Position numbers and translations under genes: made by a program. From assembly GCA_001657315.1 (NCBI GenBank), contig LYSV01000018.1, forward strand, positions 102,696-158,620: a stretch of 55,925 bases of DNA, read 5' to 3'. This document shows, piece by piece, positions 1-8,298 of this stretch; position 1 is the stretch's first letter; each line of letters starts with the position of its first letter. This DNA comes from Flammeovirgaceae bacterium BBD 1991-12 (GTDB lineage: Bacteria > Bacteroidota > Bacteroidia > Cytophagales > Cyclobacteriaceae). A model generated the notes under the pieces. The model was not told where the DNA came from and did no database searches. It saw only the letters and a list, made by a program, of their open reading frames with translations.

Positions 1-2
1 AA

Positions 3-1178
3 TACGATGTGTTTACCCATGCCGGCCCGGGAGCAGCATGGAGAGCACCGGGTGCCGTACAGGGCATTTTTGGGTTGGAACAGATAATGGATGAGCTCGC
101 CGAAAAGATCGGGATGGACCCATTGGCGCTCAGGGATAAGATCGATCCCAGCAAAGTGAGAGGCATGGGCAGAAAGATAGGCGCTGAGCGATTTGACTGG
201 TCCAGAAGAAAACCTGCCGGTGCTGATCCGGGCACTATCAAAAAAGGAATAGGTGTGGCACAGTCAAGCTGGTGGCGTATCCATTCTACCAATGCCACGG
301 CAGAAGTGAAGATATTCAAAGACGGAGCCATAGAGGTACGATCAGGGGTGCAGGACATTGGCACCGGCACCAAAACCATACTGGCACAGGTGGTGGCTGA
401 GGAGTTTGGCCTTCAGCCGGAGGATATCATGGTGCGGATAGGTGATACGCTTTTCCCGGATGCGCCGGGTTCCGGAGGTAGTCAGGTAACTGCGTCCATA
501 ACACCGGCGGCAAGAAATGCAGCTTATCAGGCCAAATTGAAACTCTTCAACATCGTGGCCGACCAATGGGAAGTCAGTGCTTCGGAATTAAAGGCAACCG
601 ACGGATACATCATTTCGTCAAAGGATGAGTCCAGGAAAATGACCTTCAGGGAGGCGCTGGCATCTATGCCAGTGAGCCAGATCACGGCAACGGAAAGCCG
701 TACAAAGGAATATGAGGGGGATTACCTGCACTGGGACCTGGGTTCGGTACAGTTCGTAGAACTCAATGTGGACACGGAAACAGGCTTCATCAAAATTGAC
801 AAGGTGACCGCTGCCCATAGCTGCGGCCGGCCGATCAATATTACCCAGTTGGAAAGCCAGGTTAACGGAGGTATCATCCAGGGGATCTCGTATGCTCTGT
901 ACGAAGATCGTATTCTGGACCGCAATACCGGTCATATGGTGAACCATACACTGGATACCTATAAGGTGCCTTATGCCATGGATATTCCGGAGATAGATAT
1001 AGCCCTTATGGAAGACTACAATGCCAAATCCTCTACAGATGCCTATGGCATCGGAGAGCCGGCCAATATCGCAACGGCTGCGGCCATTGCCAATGCAGTA
1101 TACAATGCCATAGGGGTACGGATCAGAGAGATCCCCATTACTCCGGCAAAAGTACTGGAAGCCTTAAACAAAGCTTAA
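3..1178 (+). CDS. Xanthine dehydrogenase/aldehyde oxidoreductase family, molybdopterin-binding subunit (5' truncated by window edge)
   Basis: C-terminal part of the large molybdenum-cofactor subunit of a xanthine dehydrogenase-family hydroxylase. The reading frame is open to the window edge, so the N-terminus lies outside; about 390 residues are visible of a family that is usually about 730 (separate subunit type). The visible part holds the AAWRAPG cofactor-binding segment, the GSGGSQ loop and, near residue 350, the GIGEP motif whose Glu is the family's catalytic base. The adjacent FAD subunit with extra cysteines resembles the PaoABC periplasmic aldehyde oxidoreductase type more than purine dehydrogenases. 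Substrate cannot be told from sequence: aldehyde or N-heterocycle. The FAD subunit follows after 12 bases, so the two are co-transcribed; the small 2Fe-2S subunit is expected upstream of the window. Family certain, substrate unknown. Confidence 0.93.
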   Translation, partial: YDVFTHAGPGAAWRAPGAVQGIFGLEQIMDELAEKIGMDPLALRDKIDPSKVRGMGRKIGAERFDWSRRKPAGADPGTIKKGIGVAQSSWWRIHSTNATAEVKIFKDGAIEVRSGVQDIGTGTKTILAQVVAEEFGLQPEDIMVRIGDTLFPDAPGSGGSQVTASITPAARNAAYQAKLKLFNIVADQWEVSASELKATDGYIISSKDESRKMTFREALASMPVSQITATESRTKEYEGDYLHWDLGSVQFVELNVDTETGFIKIDKVTAAHSCGRPINITQLESQVNGGIIQGISYALYEDRILDRNTGHMVNHTLDTYKVPYAMDIPEIDIALMEDYNAKSSTDAYGIGEPANIATAAAIANAVYNAIGVRIREIPITPAKVLEALNKA

Positions 1179-1190
1179 AATCCCTTAGGT

Positions 1191-2204
1191 ATGAAAAAGA
1201 TCCGCTGGTACGATGCTACCACCATCAAAGAAGCCCAACAGGAGGTGGATACCACCGTTTCTGCCATCCTGCAGAATAATAAAAGAGGTACCTCGATCAT
1301 AAAATCAGGCGGCTTAGACGTCATGGACCTTATGAAAGAGGGATTGATAGCACCAGAAAAAGTGGTGAATATCAGGAATGTCACCGGGCTGGATAAAATT
1401 GAATTCAGCGCAAAATCAGGGGTTAGAATAGGAGCCAATGTTACCCTTGCTGCTATCGAAAAAAACAGTGATATCCGCAACAGCTATCTGGCGCTGCATC
1501 AGGCAGTGGCAAAAGCTGCCACTCCCCAGCTCCGGAATATGTCTACCCTGGGGGGTAACCTGGCACAGCGGACCCGTTGCTGGTATTTCCGGTCAATTGA
1601 TCATCCGTGTCTCCGCAAGGGTGGAGATACCTGCTTTGCCAAAAAGGGGGAGAATGAATATCACGCTGTAATGAACAATGGCACCTGTGCCAGTGTGTAT
1701 GCCTCTTCCGTAGCTACCGCATTGATGGCCTTTGGAGCTGTGGTGGAGATCGCTGATGAGAATGGTGGAAGGAAGAGTATTCCCATTGAGGAGTTTTTCG
1801 TAACGCCTTATGAAGATATCCGAAAGGAAAATGTGTTGAAAGCCGGTGAGATCATTACGGCGGTGGTGCTACCTGCGGTAAGTGACAAGGTCAGGAGTTA
1901 CTACATTAAGCAGGGCGCGCGGCAGTCCTATGACTGGGCGCTGGCTGATGTGGCAGTGGTGATGGAAATGGCTGGTAAGAAATGTAAGGATGCCAAAGTA
2001 GTATTGGGAGCTGCCAGTCCTGTACCGGTAAGAGCCAAAGGCGCTGAGTCCGTATTGATGGAAAACGGTGTTTTGGAAAGCAGTGCTCTTGCAGCAGCCG
2101 AAGCCTCCATGGAAAAAGCCACTCCGCTGGAAAAGAATGGGTATAAAGTGACCGTCTTCAAAACTATTCTTCAAAGAGCCATTTTGAAAGCTACACAATC
2201 ATGA
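1191..2204 (+). CDS. Xanthine dehydrogenase family FAD-binding subunit with extra Fe-S cysteines (PaoB-like)
   Basis: Middle, FAD-binding subunit of the molybdenum hydroxylase; it passes electrons from the Fe-S centres to the acceptor. The length of 337 residues fits the separate-subunit family. Residues 1-170 form the FAD_binding_5 fold, with the STLGGNLAQ flavin-binding segment at about 118-126; the C-terminal third is the CO_deh_flav_C domain. Between them are four cysteines at about 130, 140, 148 and 166, in the position where E. coli PaoB carries an additional [4Fe-4S] cluster; ordinary FAD subunits lack these. The ATG at 1191 follows the large-subunit stop by 12 bases. The stop overlaps the start of a small downstream gene (ATGA), indicating translational coupling. 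Assignment to the PaoB-like subgroup is from cysteine pattern only. Confidence 0.92.
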   Translation: MKKIRWYDATTIKEAQQEVDTTVSAILQNNKRGTSIIKSGGLDVMDLMKEGLIAPEKVVNIRNVTGLDKIEFSAKSGVRIGANVTLAAIEKNSDIRNSYLALHQAVAKAATPQLRNMSTLGGNLAQRTRCWYFRSIDHPCLRKGGDTCFAKKGENEYHAVMNNGTCASVYASSVATALMAFGAVVEIADENGGRKSIPIEEFFVTPYEDIRKENVLKAGEIITAVVLPAVSDKVRSYYIKQGARQSYDWALADVAVVMEMAGKKCKDAKVVLGAASPVPVRAKGAESVLMENGVLESSALAAAEASMEKATPLEKNGYKVTVFKTILQRAILKATQS

Positions 2205-2410
2205 GTATGAATCATCTTACTGCAAATACACGATGCAAATTCTTCAGAGCCAAAAGCCCCTATGACGGTGCCGTTGACCTGAATATCGATAACCTGGCTA
2301 CCTGCTGGTGCATAAAAACACAGGGACCTGCCGCTCCGGATAACGGCTATGTGGATCCGGCACGATGTGTGGAAGGCCGTGGGTGCTTTGTGATGCCTCA
2401 TCTTCACTAG
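2201..2410 (+). CDS. Small cysteine-rich protein coupled to the molybdenum hydroxylase operon
   Basis: A 69-residue protein whose ATG overlaps the stop of the FAD subunit by four bases (ATGA). That spacing, and the consistent strand, argue that it is real and translationally coupled. It has no signal peptide or membrane segment. Five cysteines are visible at about residues 12, 35, 37, 56 and 62, with a CWC pair and a short RGCF segment; His residues sit at the C-terminus. The pattern suggests metal or disulfide binding, but I do not recognise a named family. From its place it may assist assembly or electron transfer of the hydroxylase (inference). No further gene follows on this strand before the converging minus-strand gene that ends at 2465. 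Confidence 0.7.
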   Translation: MSMNHLTANTRCKFFRAKSPYDGAVDLNIDNLATCWCIKTQGPAAPDNGYVDPARCVEGRGCFVMPHLH

Positions 2411-2464
2411 CCATTACGTGTAGCTCAGGGATCAATATCAGTTACCTTTGATATTCAGGTTAAC

Positions 2465-4072
2465 CTACCGTGAAGTTTTTGAAGCAGTTCTTACTCCCCG
2501 GCAGCCCAGTATGGCGGACCTGTAGAGCATCACTACGGCCCGATCTACTCCGTAACGTGAACTGACGTGGTCAAAGGGATGAGCATCATTGCCCACTTCA
2601 TTCAGGCGGACCACACCCCCTCCCTTAAACCCACCACCGCTTGCTTCCTGCCCTGTAGCCAGTTTGTCCAGGGGAGGCCAATCCTCATTTCCCTTTTCGG
2701 CGTATGTAACCTCTACCATGCCATCACCGTGACTTCCCCTGAATTTCCTGCCCGGTTCTGTTGATGCAGCTACTACCGCCTCGGACAGCCCTCCGCTAAG
2801 ATCCATCACCCAATACCATGAGGCACCGTATATCGCTCTGTTGCTATCATCAAGATTGCCCTCATGCATATCGTTGAACATGCCATAGCTACCGTCGGCA
2901 AAATAGCCCCGTTGCAGTTTGTCCAGATTGCTGTCACCCCATGCATAAGCACGTGGTTTAGGGTATTCCGGTCCCTTTGCTGCCTTTTCCACCTCCATTT
3001 CGGTCATCGGCCGAAGCGCGGCCCAATCCAGATAAGACATGACATCCGCCCAGCTAAGATGATTAGCCGGTCTGTCAGGGTCACCTGCCTCGTATTTTTG
3101 ACCTTTGAGTACAATGGTACCACGATTCTTATAGTAATTCCGGCCACCAATATTGGACCGGAAGTCAGTACCATAGTCATGCAGGGAATTTAGAAAAGCC
3201 GCATACTGCCCTTGTGTTAGTTCATATTTCATGATGTAGAATGCCTGATAGCCCTTTGGAAATCCACCAGGTACCGGCCCCTGATGATCGCCCCGGGAAA
3301 CTTCTCCGCCAAAGTTGTGATACCATAGCCCGCCTTTGTTCTGCCCTGTTTCAATGGGTAATTCTGACTCAATTTTATAGGGACCATCGAAGGAACCGTC
3401 CCCTCCTGACCGGTAATATGCCCCAAGGCCAAGCATGCTTTCATCGACAGCACCAAGGTAAAACGGAGCTTCAGGAATATATACCATTTCCAGGGCATGA
3501 ATTTCACTTTTAAATGCAAACGGACTTCCGAAATGATAAAGATCCTGAGCAGCCAATGAAAGGGATACTGTCCATGTTACCCGGCCACGGCTTGGTTCAT
3601 TAGGGTAAATAAAAAAGCCCAGTTGGTCATCGCTGATGGTTATTTCTCCCTTTGATCCGGCACCGGGTGTATCCACTATGACAGCAGAGGTGATCTTTGC
3701 ATGCACATAATCGGTGGCCCTGGTCGGAAACCCAGATTCAGGATCGGGATAGAGCTTTACGAAGACCCAGGCAGCATCATAATTCCTTTTGTTGCGCCAG
3801 CTATGATCCCACGAAATGGTAAAGGTCAGTACGTTTTTTAGGTCAGGGTAGTTTTCTTCCGTGATGGCCTTATAGTTACCTGCTTCACGTTCCGGCAATA
3901 TTCTGAAGTGTTTATTGTAAATACGTATGTCCGATGAACGTACCGTTCCGGGAATGCATAGGAGCATTAAGGTCATCGTGATAATGACACCAAAGCATCT
4001 GTAGTTATGCCTCAGATCCTCTCCGTAGGTTTTGCAAAATGACTTTTGGGTTTGAGTTGGTAACATGTTCAT
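2465..4072 (-). CDS. Secreted SUMF1 (formylglycine-generating enzyme-fold) domain protein
   Basis: About 535 residues. The frame opens further to a TTG at 4126, with ATGs at 4105, 4072 and 4066. I chose 4072 because it gives a compact basic N-terminus before the hydrophobic segment (GVIITMTLMLLCIPG), a likely signal peptide. The N-terminal half is a beta-rich region without a family I can name. The C-terminal half has the SUMF1 layout: a YELTQGQYAAFLN segment, the WADVMSYLDWAALRPMTE segment corresponding to the usual RLPTEAEWE, then AYAWGD, and a closing GCRGVRTA. SUMF1 folds in Bacteroidota often occur in secreted structural or gliding-associated proteins rather than true sulfatase maturases, and the catalytic cysteine pair is not evident here. 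No T9SS tail is seen. It is convergent with the molybdenum operon. Confidence 0.82.
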   Translation of the reverse strand: MNMLPTQTQKSFCKTYGEDLRHNYRCFGVIITMTLMLLCIPGTVRSSDIRIYNKHFRILPEREAGNYKAITEENYPDLKNVLTFTISWDHSWRNKRNYDAAWVFVKLYPDPESGFPTRATDYVHAKITSAVIVDTPGAGSKGEITISDDQLGFFIYPNEPSRGRVTWTVSLSLAAQDLYHFGSPFAFKSEIHALEMVYIPEAPFYLGAVDESMLGLGAYYRSGGDGSFDGPYKIESELPIETGQNKGGLWYHNFGGEVSRGDHQGPVPGGFPKGYQAFYIMKYELTQGQYAAFLNSLHDYGTDFRSNIGGRNYYKNRGTIVLKGQKYEAGDPDRPANHLSWADVMSYLDWAALRPMTEMEVEKAAKGPEYPKPRAYAWGDSNLDKLQRGYFADGSYGMFNDMHEGNLDDSNRAIYGASWYWVMDLSGGLSEAVVAASTEPGRKFRGSHGDGMVEVTYAEKGNEDWPPLDKLATGQEASGGGFKGGGVVRLNEVGNDAHPFDHVSSRYGVDRAVVMLYRSAILGCRGVRTASKTSR

Positions 4073-4348
4073 GGGTGTTGCTTTTCGGAACGGTACGTAG
4101 ATCATGCAGATCAGGGTTGTCTGCAACGCTTGGTAATACCTATACCTATTTAATCATTCATCATGTGTGTGGGATCAGGATTTCAAACTTATCATGGACT
4201 CCAACGTCAGTTTTGCCTCCTGTCAGCCCCTATGAATCAAGAGTGTTAAAAATTGAATCACAGGTGTCAAAGCTCCTGCTTCATGGGAGCTAACTTGATG
4301 CTCGATACACGTGGTGTGAAAATTCTATTCATCTTAATCTATAAAGAA

Positions 4349-4720
4349 ATGAAAACATACAGATTCATTTTAGTTCTATTGTTGGCGATAACTTATTCCG
4401 GTTGCGGAGACGATGATGGTGGCGAAACTTCCCCTGGTGGTTGTCCGTGGAATGGTAACTGTAGTGGCCTGGCGCCGGAAGGTGCCTATGATTGTAACGG
4501 AAACTCCCTTGTCCAATGCATCGGTGGATCATGGGAATTTGTAGCAGCATGTGGATCCTTTACAAAAGGTGGTCGATCCTGCACCTGTAAGGGTGGCTGC
4601 GGGACGAACACGGTGGAGTGCAGTTTTGCTTTTGAGATCTGTGGCGGACAATCCTATGAAACGTGTGGACCGAATGCCACGGCCGTTATCACCGATAAAT
4701 GGCAATGTGTACCGGATTGA
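4349..4720 (+). CDS. Small cysteine-rich lipoprotein
   Basis: The frame is open from 4253, but the ATG at 4349 gives a textbook lipoprotein signal: a hydrophobic stretch, then TYSGC with the lipid-bearing Cys at residue 19, followed by an acidic DDDGG spacer as is usual for surface-exposed Bacteroidota lipoproteins. The mature part of about 105 residues has 12 further cysteines and many Gly/Asn, so it is probably a disulfide-knotted extracellular domain. No named family is recognised. It stands alone on the plus strand between two minus-strand genes; the converging glycosyltransferase ends 20 bases beyond its stop. Confidence 0.8.
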   Translation: MKTYRFILVLLLAITYSGCGDDDGGETSPGGCPWNGNCSGLAPEGAYDCNGNSLVQCIGGSWEFVAACGSFTKGGRSCTCKGGCGTNTVECSFAFEICGGQSYETCGPNATAVITDKWQCVPD

Positions 4721-4739
4721 ATAGGGTGTGGCAGATGAC

Positions 4740-5567
4740 TTAACCTGAGCTGACCACTCGCCAAAACTGATCATCAAACCTTCTTTTAAAGGGAATGACA
4801 ATATGTTTATCCCTCCATGGTGCCAGTTGATGCCATGTGTTGAATCCGGCGGCTGAAAAGATCCTATGGGCATATGGATACCAATCCAACGGATTTTGAT
4901 CGTGAATTAGTATGGCAGAAGGAGGTAGGGGGACCTTTACATCAGACAGTATAACAAGCTTTGGTGTAATTCCTTCGATCGTGGCTATATCTTCGGCATG
5001 ATCGATAAGGACTCTCAATTCATCTTCATGAGAGGTATGAATAATGAGCCAGACCGGTTCTTTGGAATCCATGAGCGGAGGTGGTTTTTGTGATTGACCG
5101 GATAGGTAATCAAGTGATACATCAACAACCCTTTTGCAATGAAAGTCAATAAATTGCTGATGTTCAGTTTCCAATGGTTCAAATCTGTAGGCCTGATCAA
5201 ACTCCGGTGTTTGAGTGATTTGATTTTTGTACTTCTTCCAGATCAGTCTTCTGGCCAGGTAGTTCCGTTGTTTGCAATGGATCAGTTGCGGTCCTAATTC
5301 ACCGAGGATCCCACATGGAAAAGTGTCTATAAACAACTGATCGAAATGGAAGTGGTCAGTGCGAAAACGGATTTTTTCAGCTAACTCTTCTTTTGTGGTA
5401 GTGTTGTCAGCCTCAATGAACAAAACTTCTTCCGATTTGAAAAGCCTGAATACTGAATTGTTAGCCGTTATTACCTTGCAGGGTTCGGTTATCCCAAGGG
5501 TGCGGATGAAGGTTTTTATCCTGGTGAGATGACCAAAGCCACCACCCATTCCGTAGAATGCGATCAT
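4740..5567 (-). CDS. GT28/MurG-like glycosyltransferase
   Basis: A 275-residue protein whose N-terminus has a strand followed by the glycine loop GMGGGFGHLTR, the pattern with which MurG-like (GT28 fold, GT-B) enzymes begin. The C-terminal part keeps a plausible acceptor region with an AAGFNTWHQL segment, equivalent to the G-G-x-N/T loop that binds the nucleotide sugar in this fold. It is shorter than MurG (about 355), so the fold assignment is tentative. It is the last gene of the minus-strand operon; its ATG overlaps the stop of the lipoprotein gene upstream by four bases, so the two are translationally coupled. The role in the cluster is probably sugar transfer to a surface glycan or glycoconjugate (inference). 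Confidence 0.68.
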   Translation of the reverse strand: MIAFYGMGGGFGHLTRIKTFIRTLGITEPCKVITANNSVFRLFKSEEVLFIEADNTTTKEELAEKIRFRTDHFHFDQLFIDTFPCGILGELGPQLIHCKQRNYLARRLIWKKYKNQITQTPEFDQAYRFEPLETEHQQFIDFHCKRVVDVSLDYLSGQSQKPPPLMDSKEPVWLIIHTSHEDELRVLIDHAEDIATIEGITPKLVILSDVKVPLPPSAILIHDQNPLDWYPYAHRIFSAAGFNTWHQLAPWRDKHIVIPFKRRFDDQFWRVVSSG

Positions 5568-6214
5568 TTTTGCTTTTTTAGCAACTCTGCACAGATCAGG
5601 AATTTCTGCTCATCAGGAATATCTTCTATTAACAGAACTCCAAGGGCGAAAGAGCTTCCAAAATTGCGGACACTATACTGCTCCTTTATGCGTGTCAACG
5701 GATCATCAGCTTTCACCCTGATAGCCCCAATTACCTGGTCATCTGTTTTTACCTTGATCCTATGGTTTTCTGGAATGCTGATCCTGTACGCGTCCGTCAT
5801 CTCTTCGTTGTGGGCAATTTTGACATGATCTTCTTCGATCTTTACTTTCCACAGTAATTCTTCATTTTGATCCCTCAATTTGAAATCATTCCCCTTATAC
5901 CTTACGGCAAAGCGCATTTGATCATTCTGGTCGAAGTATTTTCGTTTACCATCATTTTTTGCGATACCAAAAAGGTCAACTGTGGCCATGGAAACAATGA
6001 GCTGATCAGCTTCGACGGAGATTTCAGCAAGACTCTCATTATTCGTGTTATTGATGTAATACTGTTTTTTAACTGGAGTGGTGGATGGACCGGGAGCATT
6101 ATCTTCCGGACTTTCCCCTGTCTTTTCTTCCGGTACTCCACTACAGGCCAGCAGCACTATGAACAGTGCCGGAAGGCTATTAAACAATATACTTTTTGTA
6201 GGCATTGATTTCAT
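5564..6214 (-). CDS. Predicted lipoprotein in the glycosyltransferase operon
   Basis: A 216-residue protein with a lipoprotein signal: hydrophobic core then VLLACSG, Cys at about residue 24. A Pro/Glu/Ser-rich linker follows (about 27-48), then a beta-rich globular region with many charged residues. No family is recognised. Its start lies inside the end of the upstream glycosyltransferase gene (35-base overlap) and its end overlaps the start of the downstream MurG-like gene (4 bases), so it is locked into the operon. This suggests an envelope-side partner, for example a binding or anchoring component for the glycan made by the cluster (inference). Confidence 0.78.
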   Translation of the reverse strand: MKSMPTKSILFNSLPALFIVLLACSGVPEEKTGESPEDNAPGPSTTPVKKQYYINNTNNESLAEISVEADQLIVSMATVDLFGIAKNDGKRKYFDQNDQMRFAVRYKGNDFKLRDQNEELLWKVKIEEDHVKIAHNEEMTDAYRISIPENHRIKVKTDDQVIGAIRVKADDPLTRIKEQYSVRNFGSSFALGVLLIEDIPDEQKFLICAELLKKQK

Positions 6215-7280
6215 GGTCTAATGTATATTGATCGATGATTTTTGCTTTTAGCGCTTCTCCAAGATCTTTCCTTTTTTCATTAAGTGATACAAACTGGTAT
6301 AATACTTTTCTGCACCCGTCCTCATCGCCAACCTGAAAAAGCAAACCGTCCTGTTCATGCGTAATAAGGTCAGCCATACCGTCAATGTTGGAGGCAATGA
6401 CCGGGACCCCGAGTGATCCCGCTTCCAACATGACATTGGGCATACCATCGTAGAAGGAAGGTATGACGACTGCTTCACAGCACAAATAGTATTTCATTAG
6501 CTCATACCTGTCCTGAAAAGGAAGAAGGCTGTACGATAATCCTTTTTCACTTAAATCACGTTGATGATCTTCCTCTATATCGCCGATGAGCAGCAGGTGT
6601 ATCTCATCGGAGAGGCTTGTTTTGGTAAGCGCCTCGATAAAAAACTGAATTCCCTTTTTAGGTTTTAGCTGACCGATGAGACCAAGGCAGATCTTATTTG
6701 ATGCATGCTGAGCTTTCCAGTTTTTTGCATAGTTCTTTTCACTTTTCGAGGGCCTCCAATCGGTAAGGTCAATCCCATTTGGTACAAAATGAACACTCAG
6801 ATCCGGTACCCACCGGTTGATCTTCTCCTGTTTTTCGCTGCTTACAGAGAATATGAGGGCAGATTGCTGCAAGGCATACTGAAGGCTTTCCCGTTTCCTC
6901 GGAGTAAATATAGCAGTATCAAAATCATTTCCCCGTAAGAAAATGATCAGTTTTGTGCTCATCCATTGCGCATATATGGGTGTGCCTATTATTGAAAGAT
7001 ATCCTCCAAAGGATACCACATAATCAAATGCTCCCAGGGTTTTAATGTAGTTCCACGTTATATTCAGGGTGTGGGGTTCACTCTCTTCATAGTTGATCGC
7101 GGTATACCCACCGTTTTTTTGTTGTTTTCTTTTAAACACTTTACCCCGGTGGATAAAGTGAATGATCTCAATTTGGTACCCAACGCCGCGTAAACCGTTT
7201 ATCAACCTATCGCAGGATTGGGCCATGCCGCCTCTTTGCGGTGGATAGTTTTCTGTTAGCCAAAGAAGTCTGACGGCCAT
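6180..7280 (-). CDS. Glycosyltransferase family 4 (GT-B) protein
   Basis: A 366-residue GT4-type enzyme. The N-terminal Rossmann half begins with LLWLTENYPPQRGGMAQ, the strand plus PPxxGG loop typical of the family. The C-terminal half holds the nucleotide-sugar site: a LIGQLKPKKGIQ segment at about 200 and then PSFYDGMPNVMLEAGSLG with VPVIAS, the EX7E-like region. The ATG at 7280 lies directly against the TGA of the upstream gene with no bases between, and its end overlaps the next gene by 35 bases. The enzyme presumably adds a sugar at the cytoplasmic face to a surface glycan or glycoconjugate. Donor and acceptor cannot be read from sequence. Confidence 0.93.
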   Translation of the reverse strand: MAVRLLWLTENYPPQRGGMAQSCDRLINGLRGVGYQIEIIHFIHRGKVFKRKQQKNGGYTAINYEESEPHTLNITWNYIKTLGAFDYVVSFGGYLSIIGTPIYAQWMSTKLIIFLRGNDFDTAIFTPRKRESLQYALQQSALIFSVSSEKQEKINRWVPDLSVHFVPNGIDLTDWRPSKSEKNYAKNWKAQHASNKICLGLIGQLKPKKGIQFFIEALTKTSLSDEIHLLLIGDIEEDHQRDLSEKGLSYSLLPFQDRYELMKYYLCCEAVVIPSFYDGMPNVMLEAGSLGVPVIASNIDGMADLITHEQDGLLFQVGDEDGCRKVLYQFVSLNEKRKDLGEALKAKIIDQYTLDHEINAYKKYIV

Positions 7281-8288
7281 TCAGCTATCAAAAACATTGG
7301 TGGCATCGTCGTCCATCATTACCTCCCCGGTATCACTGTGGTCAAAGCTGTCGTAGTCGTATCTGTCAAAATATCCTCCGTACCATACATAGGGAACCGC
7401 CATAAAAACATCCTCATATTCCACGGATTCATCTTTGCTGGTCGGGGCGTTCGTAGTAGGATTAAGGGGTTGGAATTGTCCATATACAGATTGGATAGCG
7501 TCAAAAAATGCTTTTACATGTAATACATGATCACCAACTTTCTTAATTTTCACTTTTACCTTAGCCACATATTGATCGTTGTGGTCAATAATCTGAACGC
7601 CGGGGGCTTCAGTACCATTCCATGTATATTCCTTTTTCGGCAAGGTCATTTTTATGAAACACTGATGTACAAACTTTGTCTTTGACTTGTATTTTGTTTT
7701 TCCACTGGCACTTCGTTTGGTCCACCTGAGATCTTTGATATCATCCTTTACCGCGAATTCCAGCAGGGTGTCATCTGTCAAAGGTACTTTTGAAATGATA
7801 TAGGTAGGACTGTATAGCTTTTGCTTTCTTACTCCAATGGTGCTTTTAACAGGCTCAAGTACCTTACGGGGATTTCTGAAATCCAGACTGGCTGATAATT
7901 TGGCATCATCACCTGCTTTATCTTTCAATACGTTGAGTATTGGCAGGAAAAATAGTCTCAGATAGTTGTTAACATCTTTTTGCTTTAGTTTTTTACGTCT
8001 GATTAAAAGGACAATCCCAACAATTACAAGCAATAAAGTGCCAAAAAGGATCCACCCGATTTCTGAAACAGCCGCTGCAATTATTGACACGAAAGCCACA
8101 ACAAATGAGGCTATTGCCCAACGCATAAGGATGGCTGTCATATCATCTTCCAACTTATCCAGTGAAGAGACCCTGGATAAAAAGCTGATCCACGCCTTTA
8201 TTTTCATCGTGGTACTTAAAGTCTTCTCTTGGTAGAATTGTTTTTGCTGGTGGGTGAGTGAGTTATATAGCTTTGATGCTTTACCCAT
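7281..8288 (-). CDS. Unknown membrane protein in the glycosyltransferase operon
   Basis: A 335-residue protein that I do not recognise. Residues 1-55 are polar and helical. Two adjacent hydrophobic helices follow at about 57-78 and 80-93, separated by a very short turn, with a basic RRKKLKQK stop-transfer after the second; both ends are therefore predicted in the cytoplasm. Residues about 100-280 are mixed alpha/beta and Lys-rich. The tail carries aromatic and acidic residues (YGGYFDRYDYD, then DDDATNVFDS). The stop codon is immediately followed by the ATG of the GT4 gene, so expression is coupled. It is 10 bases downstream of another glycosyltransferase. Possibly a cluster-specific export, scaffold or acceptor protein (inference). 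Confidence 0.8.
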   Translation of the reverse strand: MGKASKLYNSLTHQQKQFYQEKTLSTTMKIKAWISFLSRVSSLDKLEDDMTAILMRWAIASFVVAFVSIIAAAVSEIGWILFGTLLLVIVGIVLLIRRKKLKQKDVNNYLRLFFLPILNVLKDKAGDDAKLSASLDFRNPRKVLEPVKSTIGVRKQKLYSPTYIISKVPLTDDTLLEFAVKDDIKDLRWTKRSASGKTKYKSKTKFVHQCFIKMTLPKKEYTWNGTEAPGVQIIDHNDQYVAKVKVKIKKVGDHVLHVKAFFDAIQSVYGQFQPLNPTTNAPTSKDESVEYEDVFMAVPYVWYGGYFDRYDYDSFDHSDTGEVMMDDDATNVFDS

Positions 8289-8298
8289 TGGGTTCAGT

